From the NCBI RefSeq assembly GCF_009727055.1, contig NC_052356.1:6051629-6115628 (forward strand): DNA of 64,000 nt, written 5' to 3'. Each line of letters starts with the position of its first letter. Within the stretch, counting starts at the first letter, position 1. Below the pieces are notes generated by a model, which was not told the DNA's origin, searched no databases, and saw only the letters and a program-made list of their open reading frames with translations. The position numbers and the translations under genes are program-made. This document shows, piece by piece, positions 12,901 to 24,634 of the stretch. This DNA is from Benincasa hispida. Its lineage: Eukaryota > Streptophyta > Magnoliopsida > Cucurbitales > Cucurbitaceae.

Positions 12901-15900
12901 AAGATGTGCCTGTCGATTCTTTACCTCGTTATAGAACTATATCTCCTCATTTGGGCCAACAAAGAGCTCCATCAGAATTTCCTGAAAGATTCAAGGAATC
13001 TTATGCTGGGATGGGTGGTCCTGGTGGACTGTGGCATTTCATTTACCGTAGTATATATCTGGATCAGTATGTATCTTCTGAATTTTCATCTCCAATTAGC
13101 AGCCGTCAACAACAGAAGAGGTATTTGTGGCAAATTTCTAATCTCATACATAACGCTTTGATAATTTTTTTAAGCCCTCCTTATTTTTTTTGAAAAGGAA
13201 ACAGCCTTTATTAATCAATAAAAATAGTACAAGAGATGAGTACTTTGATAATAAAGGCGAATACAAAGAACCAAACAAGAAACCAAAGGATCAGTAGGTG
13301 CACCCAGACATCTTAACTAGGTTGACACCCCCATAGCACCCTCATCATGTCCAACATAGAGATAAAGCCATCAAAGGCTAATAGAAGAGCAGTCTAATGA
13401 GACAATACAAGGAAAATCTTGCAACCGGACAATGAAAAGAACTAAGCTACAAAAATCTAAATTACATCAAAGAAGTTAAGACAATTAAGAATACTAATGA
13501 AAGAGAGGCTGCTGTCTCTATCGCCGGTGCTTCGATTAGTCTTCCATTTGAAAGAAAGGCTGCCAATTTAAACTTATGTCTTGCAAGGAATAGGCTTCAA
13601 AGCATAAGCCCTCCTTATTAATCACACATTTTTTAGATAGAATTTATTTCTTTTCATATTTGTTTTGATTTCTTTATTGCAGATTGTACAGAGCATACCA
13701 AAATATTTATGCTTCAATGCATGATAAAGAAATTGGCCCTCACAAAACCCAGTTTAGAAGAGATGAAAACTATGGTACGTTTTTTTGTTTTTCCTTGACA
13801 TTGCCAATTGGATGGACACAATAATTTATTTTTGGATAATTATACCGCACGCACTCTTGATGGTAGGTAAGAGGGTTATTTGTTGATGGTAGGTAAGAGG
13901 GTTATTTGTTTATGTATTTATTTTATTCTTATTAGTAGTATTTTTTTCCTTTCAAATTCATAATTTTCTTGTTATTGGTCATATCTGTTCTTTATTCAAT
14001 GTGTATTTCTTTACATCAGAATCAGACGTTTTGCTTTGACTTTAGTTTATCTTTTATTATTTTTTTGTTTCGATAATCCATCACAATCTATTTCTGTTCT
14101 ATTACATCTAATTCACCCCTCTGGATTTTTCCTATCGTATACCACCAATCCATTGTCATGATAAAGAGTTTGCTTTTTATTGGAGTTTTAGCCTTCCAGA
14201 GCCTAAGTATGCTCCAAGTCGAACACCTTATTAGTGTGCCATAAACATCTGAACAGATATTTATATAATAAGAACCAACACCTTTTAATATGCAGAATCT
14301 TGTATCAGGTGTATGCTTAGGTTTGAATTATGCAATAGTGGAAAGAGTGGCCCGTATCTGTTTCAGTTGCATTAAACCCATTATCTGCTTAGATATAAAG
14401 ATATGTGAACATAATGGCATTCAAGTTTTAATGATGGTTTTTATTGGCAGTTTTACTCTGCTGGGTCACCCAAGATTTTGAGCTTTATGCAGCATTTGAT
14501 CCATTGGCTGATAAGGTATTTCTTTTTTTCGATTTATGAGTATTTCTGGTTGGCTGAAAAAAGTTCTTATATAAAGGCATGGTGACCATGTTCTTACTTG
14601 TAGGTCTTTCATGAATGTTGGTATGGTGAATTTTAATGTAATTTAATTAACTATTTTTCTATTTGACAAGAAAAACACTTTTCATTGATGTTTGAAAAGT
14701 TCCAACTTGAAATTACTGGTGAAACAATATGAACTTTAATTAGATCTCAACTCTTTAATACATGAATGGTATATTTGGATTAAACTCCCAATTTGAAAAA
14801 ATGGTGCTTGGACATGGTTTGGCATGTACGAAATTTGTGGATGAATATTTTGGTCCTACTTCAAAATTTGGATTGAAGGGAACGGAAGAGTCTTGAAAGA
14901 TAGTCTGGAAGACATTATGAGTTATTTGGAGGTTTCTGTTCCATGTATCTAGTTGGCTTTTCTGCTTATAGAGATTCCAATTTGAGTGGTCTCTTTTACA
15001 GATCCAACTTTTTGAGTTTTCTTGTCGTCAATTCTAATTTCATTCTCTCCTCTGAAAAGAAATAAAAATAAAAGGAAACCTCTTGATTGTTTACTCATAG
15101 TAGATACATGGGTTCTGGGTGATATCCATGTTCAATATTAAAGATTTGGATAAGAAGGAAATTGTTATCTTATACCGTTTGTTTTGCATACTTTGTGATG
15201 GTAGCATCTTGTCTTACTTTAATGACTTTTTGCACCTACACATTTGTTTTTGACAAGAAACAAAACAATGAAAACAAAACTTATTGAAGAAATTAAAATA
15301 TAGTAATGCTAAAAAATCAAAATATACAAACTCTGCAAAGGAGTGAAAGAAATACAATTACAACGGAAATGTAAAAGGCATCCCAATTTAAGCATATATC
15401 TTGTAAAGAACAATCAAGTAAAGACTTGGGAAGAGAACACAATGAGGAGGGATTTAATCTGATGGACCCAAAAGATCTATCTATTGAAGATGCCTACTTT
15501 TGAGATTCTCTCCCTTCCCAACCATAATTCTGATCAGAGAGCTTTCAGTGCATTAATCCATATGAATTTATGCTTATTGACTTCTAAAACTGCATTAATC
15601 CATAATAAGTTTGGTTTTGGTGCCAATGAAAGCCCAACCAGTAATTGAAGAACACTACACTTTTATTAGTGACGTGCTACTCTGATTCTGACCCTGCTTG
15701 TATTGGGATGATAAGAGGTTTTTCTGAATCTTCCATAGTAAAGGAAATTTTGGCAAGCTGGTTGTTTCTGCTCGAGATGGACTTTTTAGGATAGAAGTAA
15801 ATAAAAGAGAGTTTGGAGCCTCCTCCTTTGTTTTTTAACTCTTCCTTGCTTCTTCCATTTCCTCTTCTTCATTTTTTTCTTTCTATTACTGGTCCACTGG

Positions 15901-16155
15901 AACCTCACCCTTGTAAATATATGTTTTTTCCTCTACTGTTCCCTTTATGTGGCTGTGTATGCCTGTTGCCTTTCTTTTATGTTTCCCTTGATAATGTAAA
16001 TTTGATTTTCTTTTGGGGAAACAAGAGCTTTTCTGACTGTAGAACATATGATTTCACAGGCTTTGGCGATAAAGATCTGCAATCGAGTTTGTCAATGGAT
16101 TAAGGATGTGGAAAACGAAGTTTTTCTTCTGGGTGCAAGCCCATTTTCATGGTAA
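3950..16155 (+). CDS. MON1: MON1 / SAND family vacuolar fusion protein, 14 exons
   Basis: Exons: 3950-4480, 7201-7280, 7386-7457, 7574-7613, 9059-9160, 9356-9477, 10053-10185, 10264-10355, 11396-11477, 12247-12311, 12818-13120, 13683-13774, 14451-14515 and 16060-16155 (stop TAA). All introns are GT-AG and the exons join in frame to 1,875 bp, or 624 residues, close to the roughly 600 residues of Arabidopsis MON1. Residues 1-177 are an acidic, Ser/Gly-rich, probably disordered tail. The longin core then begins with [17 protein letters not shown] and [12 protein letters not shown]. Further conserved blocks are [57 protein letters not shown] and the C-terminal GASPFSW. MON1 pairs with CCZ1 as the guanine-nucleotide exchange factor for Rab7 on late endosomes and prevacuolar compartments, driving Rab5-to-Rab7 conversion and vacuolar delivery. 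I chose ATG 3950 because no in-frame ATG precedes it. The least certain junction is the exon 11 acceptor (12816-12817), which has a poor pyrimidine tract but restores the conserved ECRIRIE reading. Confidence 0.95.
5080..5370 (+). mobile_element. LINE-like 3' tail remnant in MON1 intron 1
   Basis: The sequence is T-rich and ends in GTTTTCTCAATAAAGAAAGGG, which resembles the 3' ends of plant L1-type LINE transcripts (a hydrophobic, tryptophan-rich C-terminal coding tail followed by AATAAA and a short A-rich tail). One frame is open for 87 codons (5091-5351) but has no diagnostic domain. I found no clear target-site duplication. Confidence 0.35.
5690..6235. repeat. Unidentified GC-richer block within MON1 intron 1
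   Basis: This block is clearly richer in G and C than the rest of the intron and is open for 191 codons on the minus strand (6256 to 5681). The predicted peptide is rich in Ser, Thr, Pro, His and Cys and has no domain I recognise. Composition suggests an inserted repeat rather than an antisense gene. A (GAAA)n run lies at its right end (about 6207-6222). I could not define termini or a target-site duplication. Confidence 0.3.
7614..9058 (+). other. MON1 intron 4 (1.4 kb), no internal feature recognised
   Basis: The donor follows the GKHQ codons and the acceptor precedes VVFLVKG, phase 0. The intron is T-rich. I see no gene, RNA or clear transposon inside it, only simple G/T-rich and T-rich stretches. 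Confidence 0.8.
10356..11395 (+). other. MON1 intron 8 (1.0 kb)
   Basis: The intron splits the codon for the Arg in SFRTSESF (phase 2). Within it, 10590-10700 resembles the T-rich, short-A-tailed ends of plant LINEs, but no target-site duplication is visible. A 107-codon minus-strand open frame (11027 to 10704) has no recognisable domain and is not called as a gene. Confidence 0.7.
11478..12246 (+). other. MON1 intron 9 with dispersed 'acttagtttctat' repeat
   Basis: The intron contains two near-identical phrases, AACTTAGTTTCTATGTGGTC at 11579 and AACTTAGTTTCTATTTGGTC at 11637. These are typical of an AT-rich dispersed plant repeat carrying blocks such as TGGTCCCTGA. Related-looking phrases (AGTCCCTAAACTTTTA) occur in the intergenic region at 22540-22560. 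No coding content is seen. Confidence 0.5.
13171..13619 (-). mobile_element. 5'-truncated retroposon in MON1 intron 11 with 15-bp target duplication
   Basis: The 15-mer TAAGCCCTCCTTATT occurs at 13171-13185 and again at 13605-13619. The 419 bp between the copies starts on the plus strand with a T run, which is the A tail of a minus-strand insertion. Upstream of the tail on the minus strand is ATTGATTAATAAAGGC, a polyadenylation-like context. Direct repeats of this length plus an A tail are the signature of LINE-type target-primed insertion. The body has no intact reading frame and is probably the 3' end of a LINE, or another transcript it mobilised. It lies between exons 11 and 12 without disturbing their splice sites. 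Confidence 0.8.
13858..13909 (+). repeat. 26-bp perfect tandem duplication in MON1 intron 12
   Basis: The unit TGATGGTAGGTAAGAGGGTT (first 20 bases of 26) occurs at 13858-13883 and is repeated without change at 13884-13909. It is a recent small duplication. Each copy contains GGTAAG, a potential cryptic splice donor. Confidence 0.9.
14516..16059 (+). other. MON1 intron 13 (1.5 kb)
   Basis: The intron lies between the LADK and ALAIKICN codons, phase 0. It contains a retroposon-like segment at about 15247-15430 related to the insertion in intron 11, and a short, similar T/A phrase (TTTGACAAGAAAAACACTTTTCATTGA) starting near 14663. The remainder is AT-rich with no gene. Confidence 0.8.
15247..15430 (-). 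mobile_element. Second, diverged copy of the intron 11 retroposon family
   Basis: The phrase CCCAATTTAAGCATATATCT at 15382 parallels GCCAATTTAAACTTATGTCT at 13562 in the intron 11 element. In both, the left edge begins with a T run followed by GAC/GAA-type A-rich sequence. No target-site duplication was found and the ends are approximate. Confidence 0.45.
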
Positions 16156-18775
16156 CACTCCATGTATTATAATTTTTGTGTATTCATGTTTATACACATC
16201 CACGGTTTTGCATTTTATTTATTATAGAGTGTAGGCTAGCTTACAAAACTTGTATTCAATTAATTCCATCTACTGGAAAAATAGGTACATTATATTAGTG
16301 AAAATCTATGAAATGAAGATCTAGTTTTTCTAACTATTGTACAGGTAGGTGTACCAATAGCTCTTACAAATTAGACATTGAATAATAGCAATTCTTTTGA
16401 AGTTAATGCCCCAAGAGTAAGGTTGATGATCTGCTTACATGATACACTTTAAGTATTGAATCGTTTTTTATATTTTGGTGATGGGATTGAGTAATAGAGA
16501 GCAATGATCAACTGGTTTTTCCTACATTCTCATGGTGGTCGTCTTACTGTACTGTAGGGTAGGGCTAATCCAAAGTCAACCTTATAATAGTACCTTTTAG
16601 AGGGTGTTTGGGGCGTTGAGTTGAGTTCTGAAATTTGGAGTTAATATGTAAGAGTTAGAAAGTCTGTATTTGAGGTGTTAAGTTTAGTTGGAGTTTCTCG
16701 ATAAATATGCAAAAGAGAGGGGAAGATCTTTGTAGTCTGTTATTTCAACCAATTTGCTCTAAGCCTCTCTTTGTTGTAAAATTTCCTCAACCAAGTATAT
16801 GGAGTCCCAATTTATACAAGTCTTTAAGTGGCAAGTGAATCGAACTAAATGGATCAATACCGATTGTCCTTAAATGGTTTGGAGGTTTAACAGTAGAATA
16901 TCAAAGAGCAGAAAAAGGAAAAAAAAATTAAGCATCTTTATGCTTTAACCTCCAATTTTGAATGGGAGGGTTTTAATCTCTGGAAATGGTTGCTGTATAA
17001 AATAATCAGAACTAGGAGAATGCTATAATCTGGAGTCGAAATAATGTACGTATAGTACGAAATCTCATCTGAGTTTGGATGATTTAAATGTAAAGTTTAT
17101 GGAACACAAGTGTGTAAATGCAGGTCCCCTATGGCTCTGAATTACAGGACTTTTTCCACTTGGAGATTTGTGATTCTAACTCTTGTTTTTCTCTTTTTCT
17201 TTTTTCAAGAGAGAAACAAAAACCTTTCTAGTGTTTGCCCCTTTTGTGGATGTTGAAACTGAACATTATTTCAGTGGGTTTTTGTCAACTTCTGGTTTTG
17301 CTTTGCTTTGCTTTTTAGCCTGCCAAAAAGATCCCAATCTCCACCTTAAATCTGCCTTTTTGAAAAAGATATTTCCCATAAATTTAGAAATTGAAAGATC
17401 ATCTATCAATATTTAGAAAGTACTCTTTTAAAATGGAGCACCCAATAAATGTATGTGTTTTTTCCCCCTTGGTTTTGAAGTGCTCATTGGGCACTTTAAC
17501 CAATAAATTAAGCACTCAAATTAATTGTGATGGTAATTGTGGCATTGAAAAAAAGTATAAAATACAGTAGTAAAGTGTACACTGTACAGTGAGTTTAATA
17601 TGTTTTTGTTTTTGTTTTTGTTTCATTTTTAATAAAAAAGTGTGATATGTCAATTTATTTTGTTCAATTTGCCCACTTCTCTTTTCTCTTTTTTCTATTC
17701 TCTATTTGTTATGTTATGTCAAATCAACAAGGGATATCCAACAAGTATAATGGTGCTGTTGTTGGGGATTATGGTAACATCATTCATTAACCTCATGTAA
17801 GCTATTTAAAAAGAAAAACATGGACCAAAGCTCATAATTAAAATTTTAATTTAATTTGAAAAAAGAATTTTACTCAATATTTTTATTTATTAGTCATTAT
17901 TTTCTTGTGTGTTTGTATGCAAGTTTTTCCTTCTGGTTAGCTGGAATAGTTCGGTTAAAAGGTCATCCATGGCTCGACTCATCGATTCAAATTTAAAAGT
18001 TATCGATGCTTGATTATGAAATTATTATCATTGATCAAATGTCGATTTATCAGAATCATCCATAAGAATAAGATAAAAAAGGAATATATCATGTGATAAT
18101 TCGATGCACTGAAGTTAGGGAGAAGAAATGCCAAAGTATGATATCTTGTGAAAAAAGAAAAGAAAAGAAAAGAAAGTACAATATAGGATTGCATGTCACT
18201 CCTAAATCATTCTAATTGTAAATTTACAATGTCAGATTAATTAAATTCTCATATCCAATCATAGGTTTGGTTAAGAATTTATTGTCAACTATCAGTAGAG
18301 AGGTTAATTAACAATATTAATATTTTTTTGCAATCTATAATACTGCACATACTAAATATTATGATATCATTATTGGCCTAAAGTAGAACAAATCAAATTA
18401 ACTATTAAGAAATATTACTAAGGTTAGCCTATACAAATTTGGTCCTTTCGCTATCGATGACATGCTTATTAAATCTCATTATTGTAAGAAGTTTTTAAGA
18501 CATCACTAAACTTTTAAAATTGTGTCTGTCTAATTCTAGTCCATGTAGTTTAGTTGTTTTTAAAAGACATTTGTACTTTTCAACTATGGTCTTAAGAAAA
18601 TAGCCATATTTACCTCCAATTGTGTTAAATAAGAGCTTAAAACTCTTTTATCTATTCGTCGAATGCCTAAAATTGACCAATTAGTCATGTAATCTAAAAC
18701 TTTAGAGATCAATTTAAAATCTTGAGGAATGTGTTAATTTATATAATTTTGGGGATGCATCAATTGACACTCTAA
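16156..18775. other. AT-rich downstream intergenic region, no gene seen
   Basis: Just after the MON1 stop this should include its 3' untranslated region; several AATAAA-like hexamers occur, but none is clearly the used signal. Near 16598 the phrase GAGGGTGTTTGGGGCGTTGAG looks like one terminus of a non-autonomous DNA transposon, but I could not find the matching end. Short A/T and GAAAA repeats occur (AAAAG units at about 18155-18176). No open reading frame carries a recognisable domain. Confidence 0.6.
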
Positions 18776-19027
18776 AGGGATGTTTGGAGAGCTTGAATGT
18801 AATCAGGCTTACTGGAAATCAGAGGAGTGTTGGAAAGCGTGAATAATCGAAGACAGAACGAAAATGACTATAAAGTGTGAAAAGGGTGAAAAGAAAGTTG
18901 GGTTAAAAACTATCGGAGCAGAGTGAGTTTTGTATTACAAATCAGGTAAAAAATGTTCAATCCAAATATGGATTTTAGATTATATTACATTACAAACTCA
19001 TCCCATTACGAGTCACCAAACACCCCT
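18776..19027. mobile_element. MITE-like element with 12-bp terminal inverted repeats
   Basis: The left end reads AGGGATGTTTGG. The right end, reversed, reads AGGGGTGTTTGG, a 12-bp inverted repeat with one mismatch around a 252-bp non-coding body. The GGGTGTTTGG type of end is common among plant hAT-like and PIF-like miniature elements. Flanking 3-bp sequences are TAA and AAA, so no perfect target duplication remains and the superfamily is undecided. Confidence 0.5.
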
Positions 19028-20921
19028 AAACTAATAATAATATTAATTTAAATCCTAAACTTTGATAAATAAACCAATTATTAATGAATACAAATATAAT
19101 TAATATATATATTTTTTTTTATATTGGAAGTTTGATCTCTCATTTTTATTGTTGCATTAAAATAATTTGTCAATTTGATTTTTTAAAAAATTATAATTTA
19201 ACCTACTTCAATCATTTGGTAACAAAATTGGTGGGAGAGAGAAAAATTGGATTTCATTGTAAAGGATTTGAGATTTTTTTTCCCCTTTTTATCGTGGGGC
19301 CAATCTTATAAAGAAGAGAGAAAAAGGATGAGATATAATTGGAAATGGAAATGAAAAGTAAGCACAAGGGTTGATGCACACCCATGTTTGCGGTGTGTTA
19401 ATTACCAAAATAAATAAATAAATAAATAAAATAACAATAATAATAATAATAACAACAATAATAATAATAAAACTATTTCAACGGTTCACCAATGTTTAGT
19501 GGTGAGGCCATCAAATCATTAATTTGCCTCCAATCACTTTTTCATTAATTGCTCTTTTTTCCCACTTTTTTCAATTTATTTTTACCCATTCCTTCCTTTT
19601 TACTTTTCCACCATCTTTATGAGAAATTTTATACAAATGTTAGTATAATATTTACTTTTATTTCACTATTTAATACGTCACTGAATGATATTATATTTAA
19701 ATTTAAGTTTTATTTTAGTTGGTAAATTTTTTAGGGACTATTTGAGGGTATTGAGTCTGTCTACTATACGGGATGGAAACCTTCCACATCCCATTCTCGC
19801 CTCCTATTTCAATTCCCATCCTTGTAGAATTCCTCATGAGATCGGGGTGGAGATTTTTCACAAGAAAAAAAATTTTCCGTTTGTATTTTTAAATTTATTC
19901 ATTTTTTAATCTTGTAATTTTTTTTTTCTCAATCTTGATAAAATTTTATATATTAAATGAGTCATTTTTAATATATTTTTATTAAAAAAATACTATATAA
20001 AACAATAATATTTATATGCAAATATATAATCAAAATATTTAATCACATAGTTTCTAAAAATTAAAATTTGAATATTACACGCTTAATCATTCAACATAAA
20101 TATTATAACATTTATGGTTTTAAAGTAATAAAGTCTTAACTATATTGAAGTAAAAAACATTGACATGAAAAGTAGGAAAAAAAAAAAAACGAAAGCATTT
20201 TAGTTAAATTAATTAAACCTAATTAGAAGAAACTAATTAAAATAAACTCACTTGAGTTTATCTATATATTTATATATAGTTATAAAAGAAAATGATATAT
20301 ATGCATATAGCCTTTCCATTCAGGTGAAGATGAGGTTGGGAGGGGGAATGTAATCCTCGTCCTATCCCCATTTAGTGTAGCAAAAATTTTTCTTTGCTCC
20401 CTCCCGATTTCCCATCCAATCGTAGATTCTCCACCTCTTTCAAGGGCCCCACTATGGACATTTCTAATATTGAGTTGAACTCATGTCAGTGTTTAAGGTA
20501 TTGAGGTGTTGAGTTGAGTTTATATGATAGGGATATTTGATGCATTTTTTTTTTTTACATAAATAATAATATGTTTATATGGTGATTATTTATGTATAGA
20601 AACTTTTTTTATTCAATAATTCTACATACATATATGTATTTAATAAATTATGGATTGCATTTTGTTTTATTATATATTTTTTAAAGTACACATGTATTGT
20701 TGGGAGATTTGAGAAATGGGGTTTAGTGTTTCCTTTTGGATAATGCATTTCATTTAATCATTTTTTTTAAAATAAAACACTCATGTATGTGTTAAACGTG
20801 TTTTTATATATAAGTTTGTTCGATTTGTGTGTTGTGTATATGCTAATAGCATTTTTATTAATGTCAAATTATTATAAAGAACGACTATAAAATATTATGA
20901 ACTAATAAAAAACTGAGAATT
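19028..20921. other. AT-rich intergenic region with simple repeats and GC-rich islets
   Basis: A compound microsatellite of AAAT and AAT units lies at about 19408-19471. Two isolated C-rich patches (19760-19860 and 20325-20455, each with phrases such as CCCATCC and GATCGGGGTGGAGATTTTT) look like the two arms of an old non-autonomous DNA transposon, but I cannot define its ends. No gene is seen. Confidence 0.5.
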
Positions 20922-21156
20922 CACTGTTATGACAGAATGTACGTACTTTTGTGTCAACAAATGTGTTTTTATTGACGTTTTTGTGCGTCGACTTGAATGT
21001 AAACATTTATTGACGTTTTACAACTATCAATATATGTAGCTCTAAATTAATAGTTAGTTTTAGGCTCTAAATTAAGGTTTTATTGACGCATTTATGTCAT
21101 GAGCATCTACAAAATAAAAAACTAGTGTGTCAACAAAACCCAAATTTATAGTAGTG
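20922..21156. mobile_element. Possible miniature CACTA-type element
   Basis: The segment starts CACTGTTATGAC and ends TTTATAGTAGTG, which reversed reads CACTACTATAAA. Terminal CACT(A/G) ends are typical of the En/Spm superfamily. A short motif TTATTGACG recurs at 20969, 21008 and 21082, as subterminal repeats do in that superfamily. Flanking triplets are ATT and ATA, so the 3-bp duplication is imperfect. Nothing is encoded. Confidence 0.35.
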
Positions 21157-24100
21157 ATAATTTAAAATAATGGTTAGCGGAATTGGTGGAGGTGGCAGCT
21201 GTCGGTGGTCGCTCACGATAGTGATGGTTGGAGTTGCGCAACAGGAGTATCGATGGTGATGAGGGTTGAGTGCATTGTTGATGGACATGGGTATAAAATA
21301 TTGTGGCATACAAAATTGACCCTCCAAACATTGATTTGGGTTCATATCTCAACTCATAACAACTCATACCCTCATTTCAAACAGTCCTTAAGTTTGTTCT
21401 ATTTTGCTTCTTACACTTTTAAGATCTTTATTTTAGTATTTAAACTTTTAAGTTCGTAAAAATCTAAAATATCTATTTTATCCTTAAACATTTAAAAACA
21501 ATAATTTTAGTCCTTGTTGTATTACTTTTCTAGTAGGTTCACTTTGCCTTTAAAAAAATATTAATTAAAGTGTAAAATTAAATATGACATTAATTTTAAG
21601 TGAATATAGATATGATTTAGAGTGATCTTGCACATGAAAAAAGTAATTTTAACACTTTCAAAATCACTCACAAACATGCAACTCAATTGCTGTCTAATAT
21701 GTATAGCAACTAAGAAATCTTCGGTTCGATTCCTCCACTTCTATTTTTTTTTTTTTAAAAATCGTTAGTATAGTAAACGATAAATAGAAGAATTTAACAA
21801 TTCATGAGCCTAACCCAATTGATTAAGAATGTGTTTGAAATATATTTTCAAGTATTTAGTTTTTTTAAAAAATATTTTTTTCTTAAGTCAGTCTAAACAG
21901 ATAGTAAGACTTTCTACTATCGACCACAAAGTCGTTCATATATCCACACCATATTTAAAATAAACAAAGAAATAAATAGAGGGACCAAACGTTTGGAGAA
22001 AGATATTTATGTCTACCACTGAACTTTTTAACAACTAGAAGAGAGACAAAATATATATATATANTATATATATTTTTAATAAAAAAGTAAATGTGTAAAA
22101 AGTTTAGTAGTGAGCCATGAAATTTTATTTCATTTTTTTTTTTTTATCATTCCTTAGGAGAGAATTTTCCTTTACTTTTTTTCCTTAACAATTTATCACT
22201 TCTTTTGCTCAATGCTCTTCCTTTTTCTCAAGTTTCTATATAATAAACCATCTAATAATTTCATTACAATATAACATTTATTCCTATTTCATAAATGTTT
22301 TTCCTATCTTTTATCTTTATCTTTTCATTTTATACTAACTTCTCAACTTCTATAATTCCCATGAATAATACTGTACTCTCATTGAACTTTAAATTATTTC
22401 TGGTAAAACAAATTGAAGAATTAAAGGAAATGAAATTCTTACATCTAAGAAGTGTCTTAGAAAAAAAGGAAAAATTATCTTTTTAATTCCCGAGTTTTTG
22501 AAGATTATTATGTTTGATTTTTGAGTTTTCAAAATGTATCTTCTTAGTCCCTAAACTTTTAAGAACACATTTAACATTCTTCAAACCTTGGAGACTAAAA
22601 AGGTAATTTTTATCCAAATAAAATGTTAAAATATCATTTTGATCTTTATAATTTAGGATTTATTCTATTGTTTTTATTTCTTCCTTCAGATTTAATCTCC
22701 ATACTTTTATAAGTAAGTTAAATTTTTCCACGCAATTAGTTAATTAGCTTTGGTTTAAAAAGAAAAATGTTTCTTGTAAGTCTTCCTTCTAAGAAAAATA
22801 ACTCAAAACTAATTTCAAGAATTATTTCTATGATTTACTACATATGATGACTAATTTATAACACTTAAAAAGTACAATGAAAAAAAGGTAGCATACTTTT
22901 GATATTAATCTTAAATTTTTTTAACTCATCTCTTTGAACTTAGAAGAAGAAGAAGAAAAAAGAGTGATATTGTTTTCAAAGTGATATTGGAGGAATAATA
23001 TGAACATGATTTTTTTTTAGTAATTTGTACATCCAAGTAAAATTCTTAATTGACCCTTCACTTTTTAATATTTAATTTTATTTGTGCTACTAAATATAGA
23101 CTTGAATGAAAAGAAAATACATACATTAAAAATAACTTTTTCAATTTTAAAATACTAGTACGAATAATTAAGGTCCCATTTCGTAACCATTTGATTTTTT
23201 TTATAAAAAAATTATGCCTATTTCATCTATAATTCTTACAATGATTTGCATCTTTTTTAAGTACAATAGTTGAATTCTTAGCCAAATTCCAAAAACAAAA
23301 ACAAATTTTTTTTAGTTTACAAAATTTGGTTTGGATTTTTAAACCATTGATGAAAAGTAGATAACAAAGGAAGAAATTTAGAGGTGGAAGTAGTGTCTTT
23401 AAGTTTAATTTTGAAAAAAAAAACGAAAAACAAAATGATTACCAATTAGGGTCTAAAAAAATTAGATTTTCGTTGTATAATCCGAAATAATTAGAAATAA
23501 TTAGAAAGAACCATGAAAACAAATATCCAAGAATATATATATATATATTTAAGAAATAGAACAAGAAAAGAAGAGTGGAAATTAATGGAGCAATAAAGAA
23601 GATGCATATTTAATAGTGGGGCAGTCCATATGTGAAGACTGATAAATGAAACCCAACAAAAGTTGTTCACCTCTATAATGACACTCTCTCAGCATTCAAT
23701 TTGTTTTTGGGTTGACCAAACACATTGCCTTTTCATTTCCTTCCCTTCTTCAGCACAGGATTATCACTCCGCCTTGTGCTTTTGTTTTTATTTTGTTTGG
23801 ATATTGTGAATTAATGGAATCAAAGTCAAACATAAATATAGACACGTGTGACTGATTCGAAGGAATCTTATGTTCGGCGAAGTCTTAGGAATTTTTTTCT
23901 AAAAAATATATTAGTACCAAACAAAAAATACTAGAAAGATTCGTGTTGGTTTGTGAAGTTGGTCTTCTCTCGATCAAACTATTCAAAATAAGTAGGATGA
24001 AGTGCCCTACTCATTGAAATATCGTGGCTATCAGATATCAAGTAAAGATTTTGAATCTTAAGTATGAAATGTTACACCATAATAGGTCATTACTTATTAT

Positions 24101-24539
24101 TTACCTTACATGTTATAGTAAAACACGACATCAATTATATTCTTTACCAAACATCAGTTAATATATTTTTTTCTAGAGCATATAATTCTTTGTCTACTAC
24201 AAGTAAAAATAAATCTTCTCTAGTTTGTTATTTTTAAAATGTAATAATCCAACTCAATCGTTATGCAGCTCAAACCACTATACATTTAGATTGAACTCAA
24301 AGTTTTTCGCACAAAGAAAACATGTCTTTTGGCCAAAAGGCTAGTGACTATATTTCAAATGTTACATGAAGTTCAGATTATATTATTTAAATTAGGCTTG
24401 GTTCGTATCCAAATTATAATATAGGGTTAATTCTTTATAGGTAAATTAATATTTTCATTATATTTATTATTATTTGTATACTAAATTAGGGTTAAAATTC
24501 AATTTTTATAGAAAATAATAATATATGTTATTGCAGAAT
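21157..24539. other. AT-rich intergenic region, no gene seen
   Basis: This stretch is extremely AT-rich. It contains dispersed-repeat phrases such as AGTCCCTAAACTTTT (about 22543), an AT microsatellite around 22051-22076, another at about 23532-23548, and many homopolymer runs. No reading frame longer than about 85 codons is present and none has a recognisable domain. Confidence 0.6.
22064..22064. other. Ambiguous base (N) inside an AT microsatellite
   Basis: The only undetermined base in the window sits within a (TA)n run at 22051-22076. It marks an unresolved base or a nominal gap, so the true repeat length here is unknown. Confidence 0.95.
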
Positions 24540-24634
24540 GGTTGACTGATCTTTTACAGTCAAAATGTTTTGCATCTTGTCAACAACTTATTCTCTGGAG
24601 TGCATAATTTGTTGAGAATTATTTTCCTCATTTA

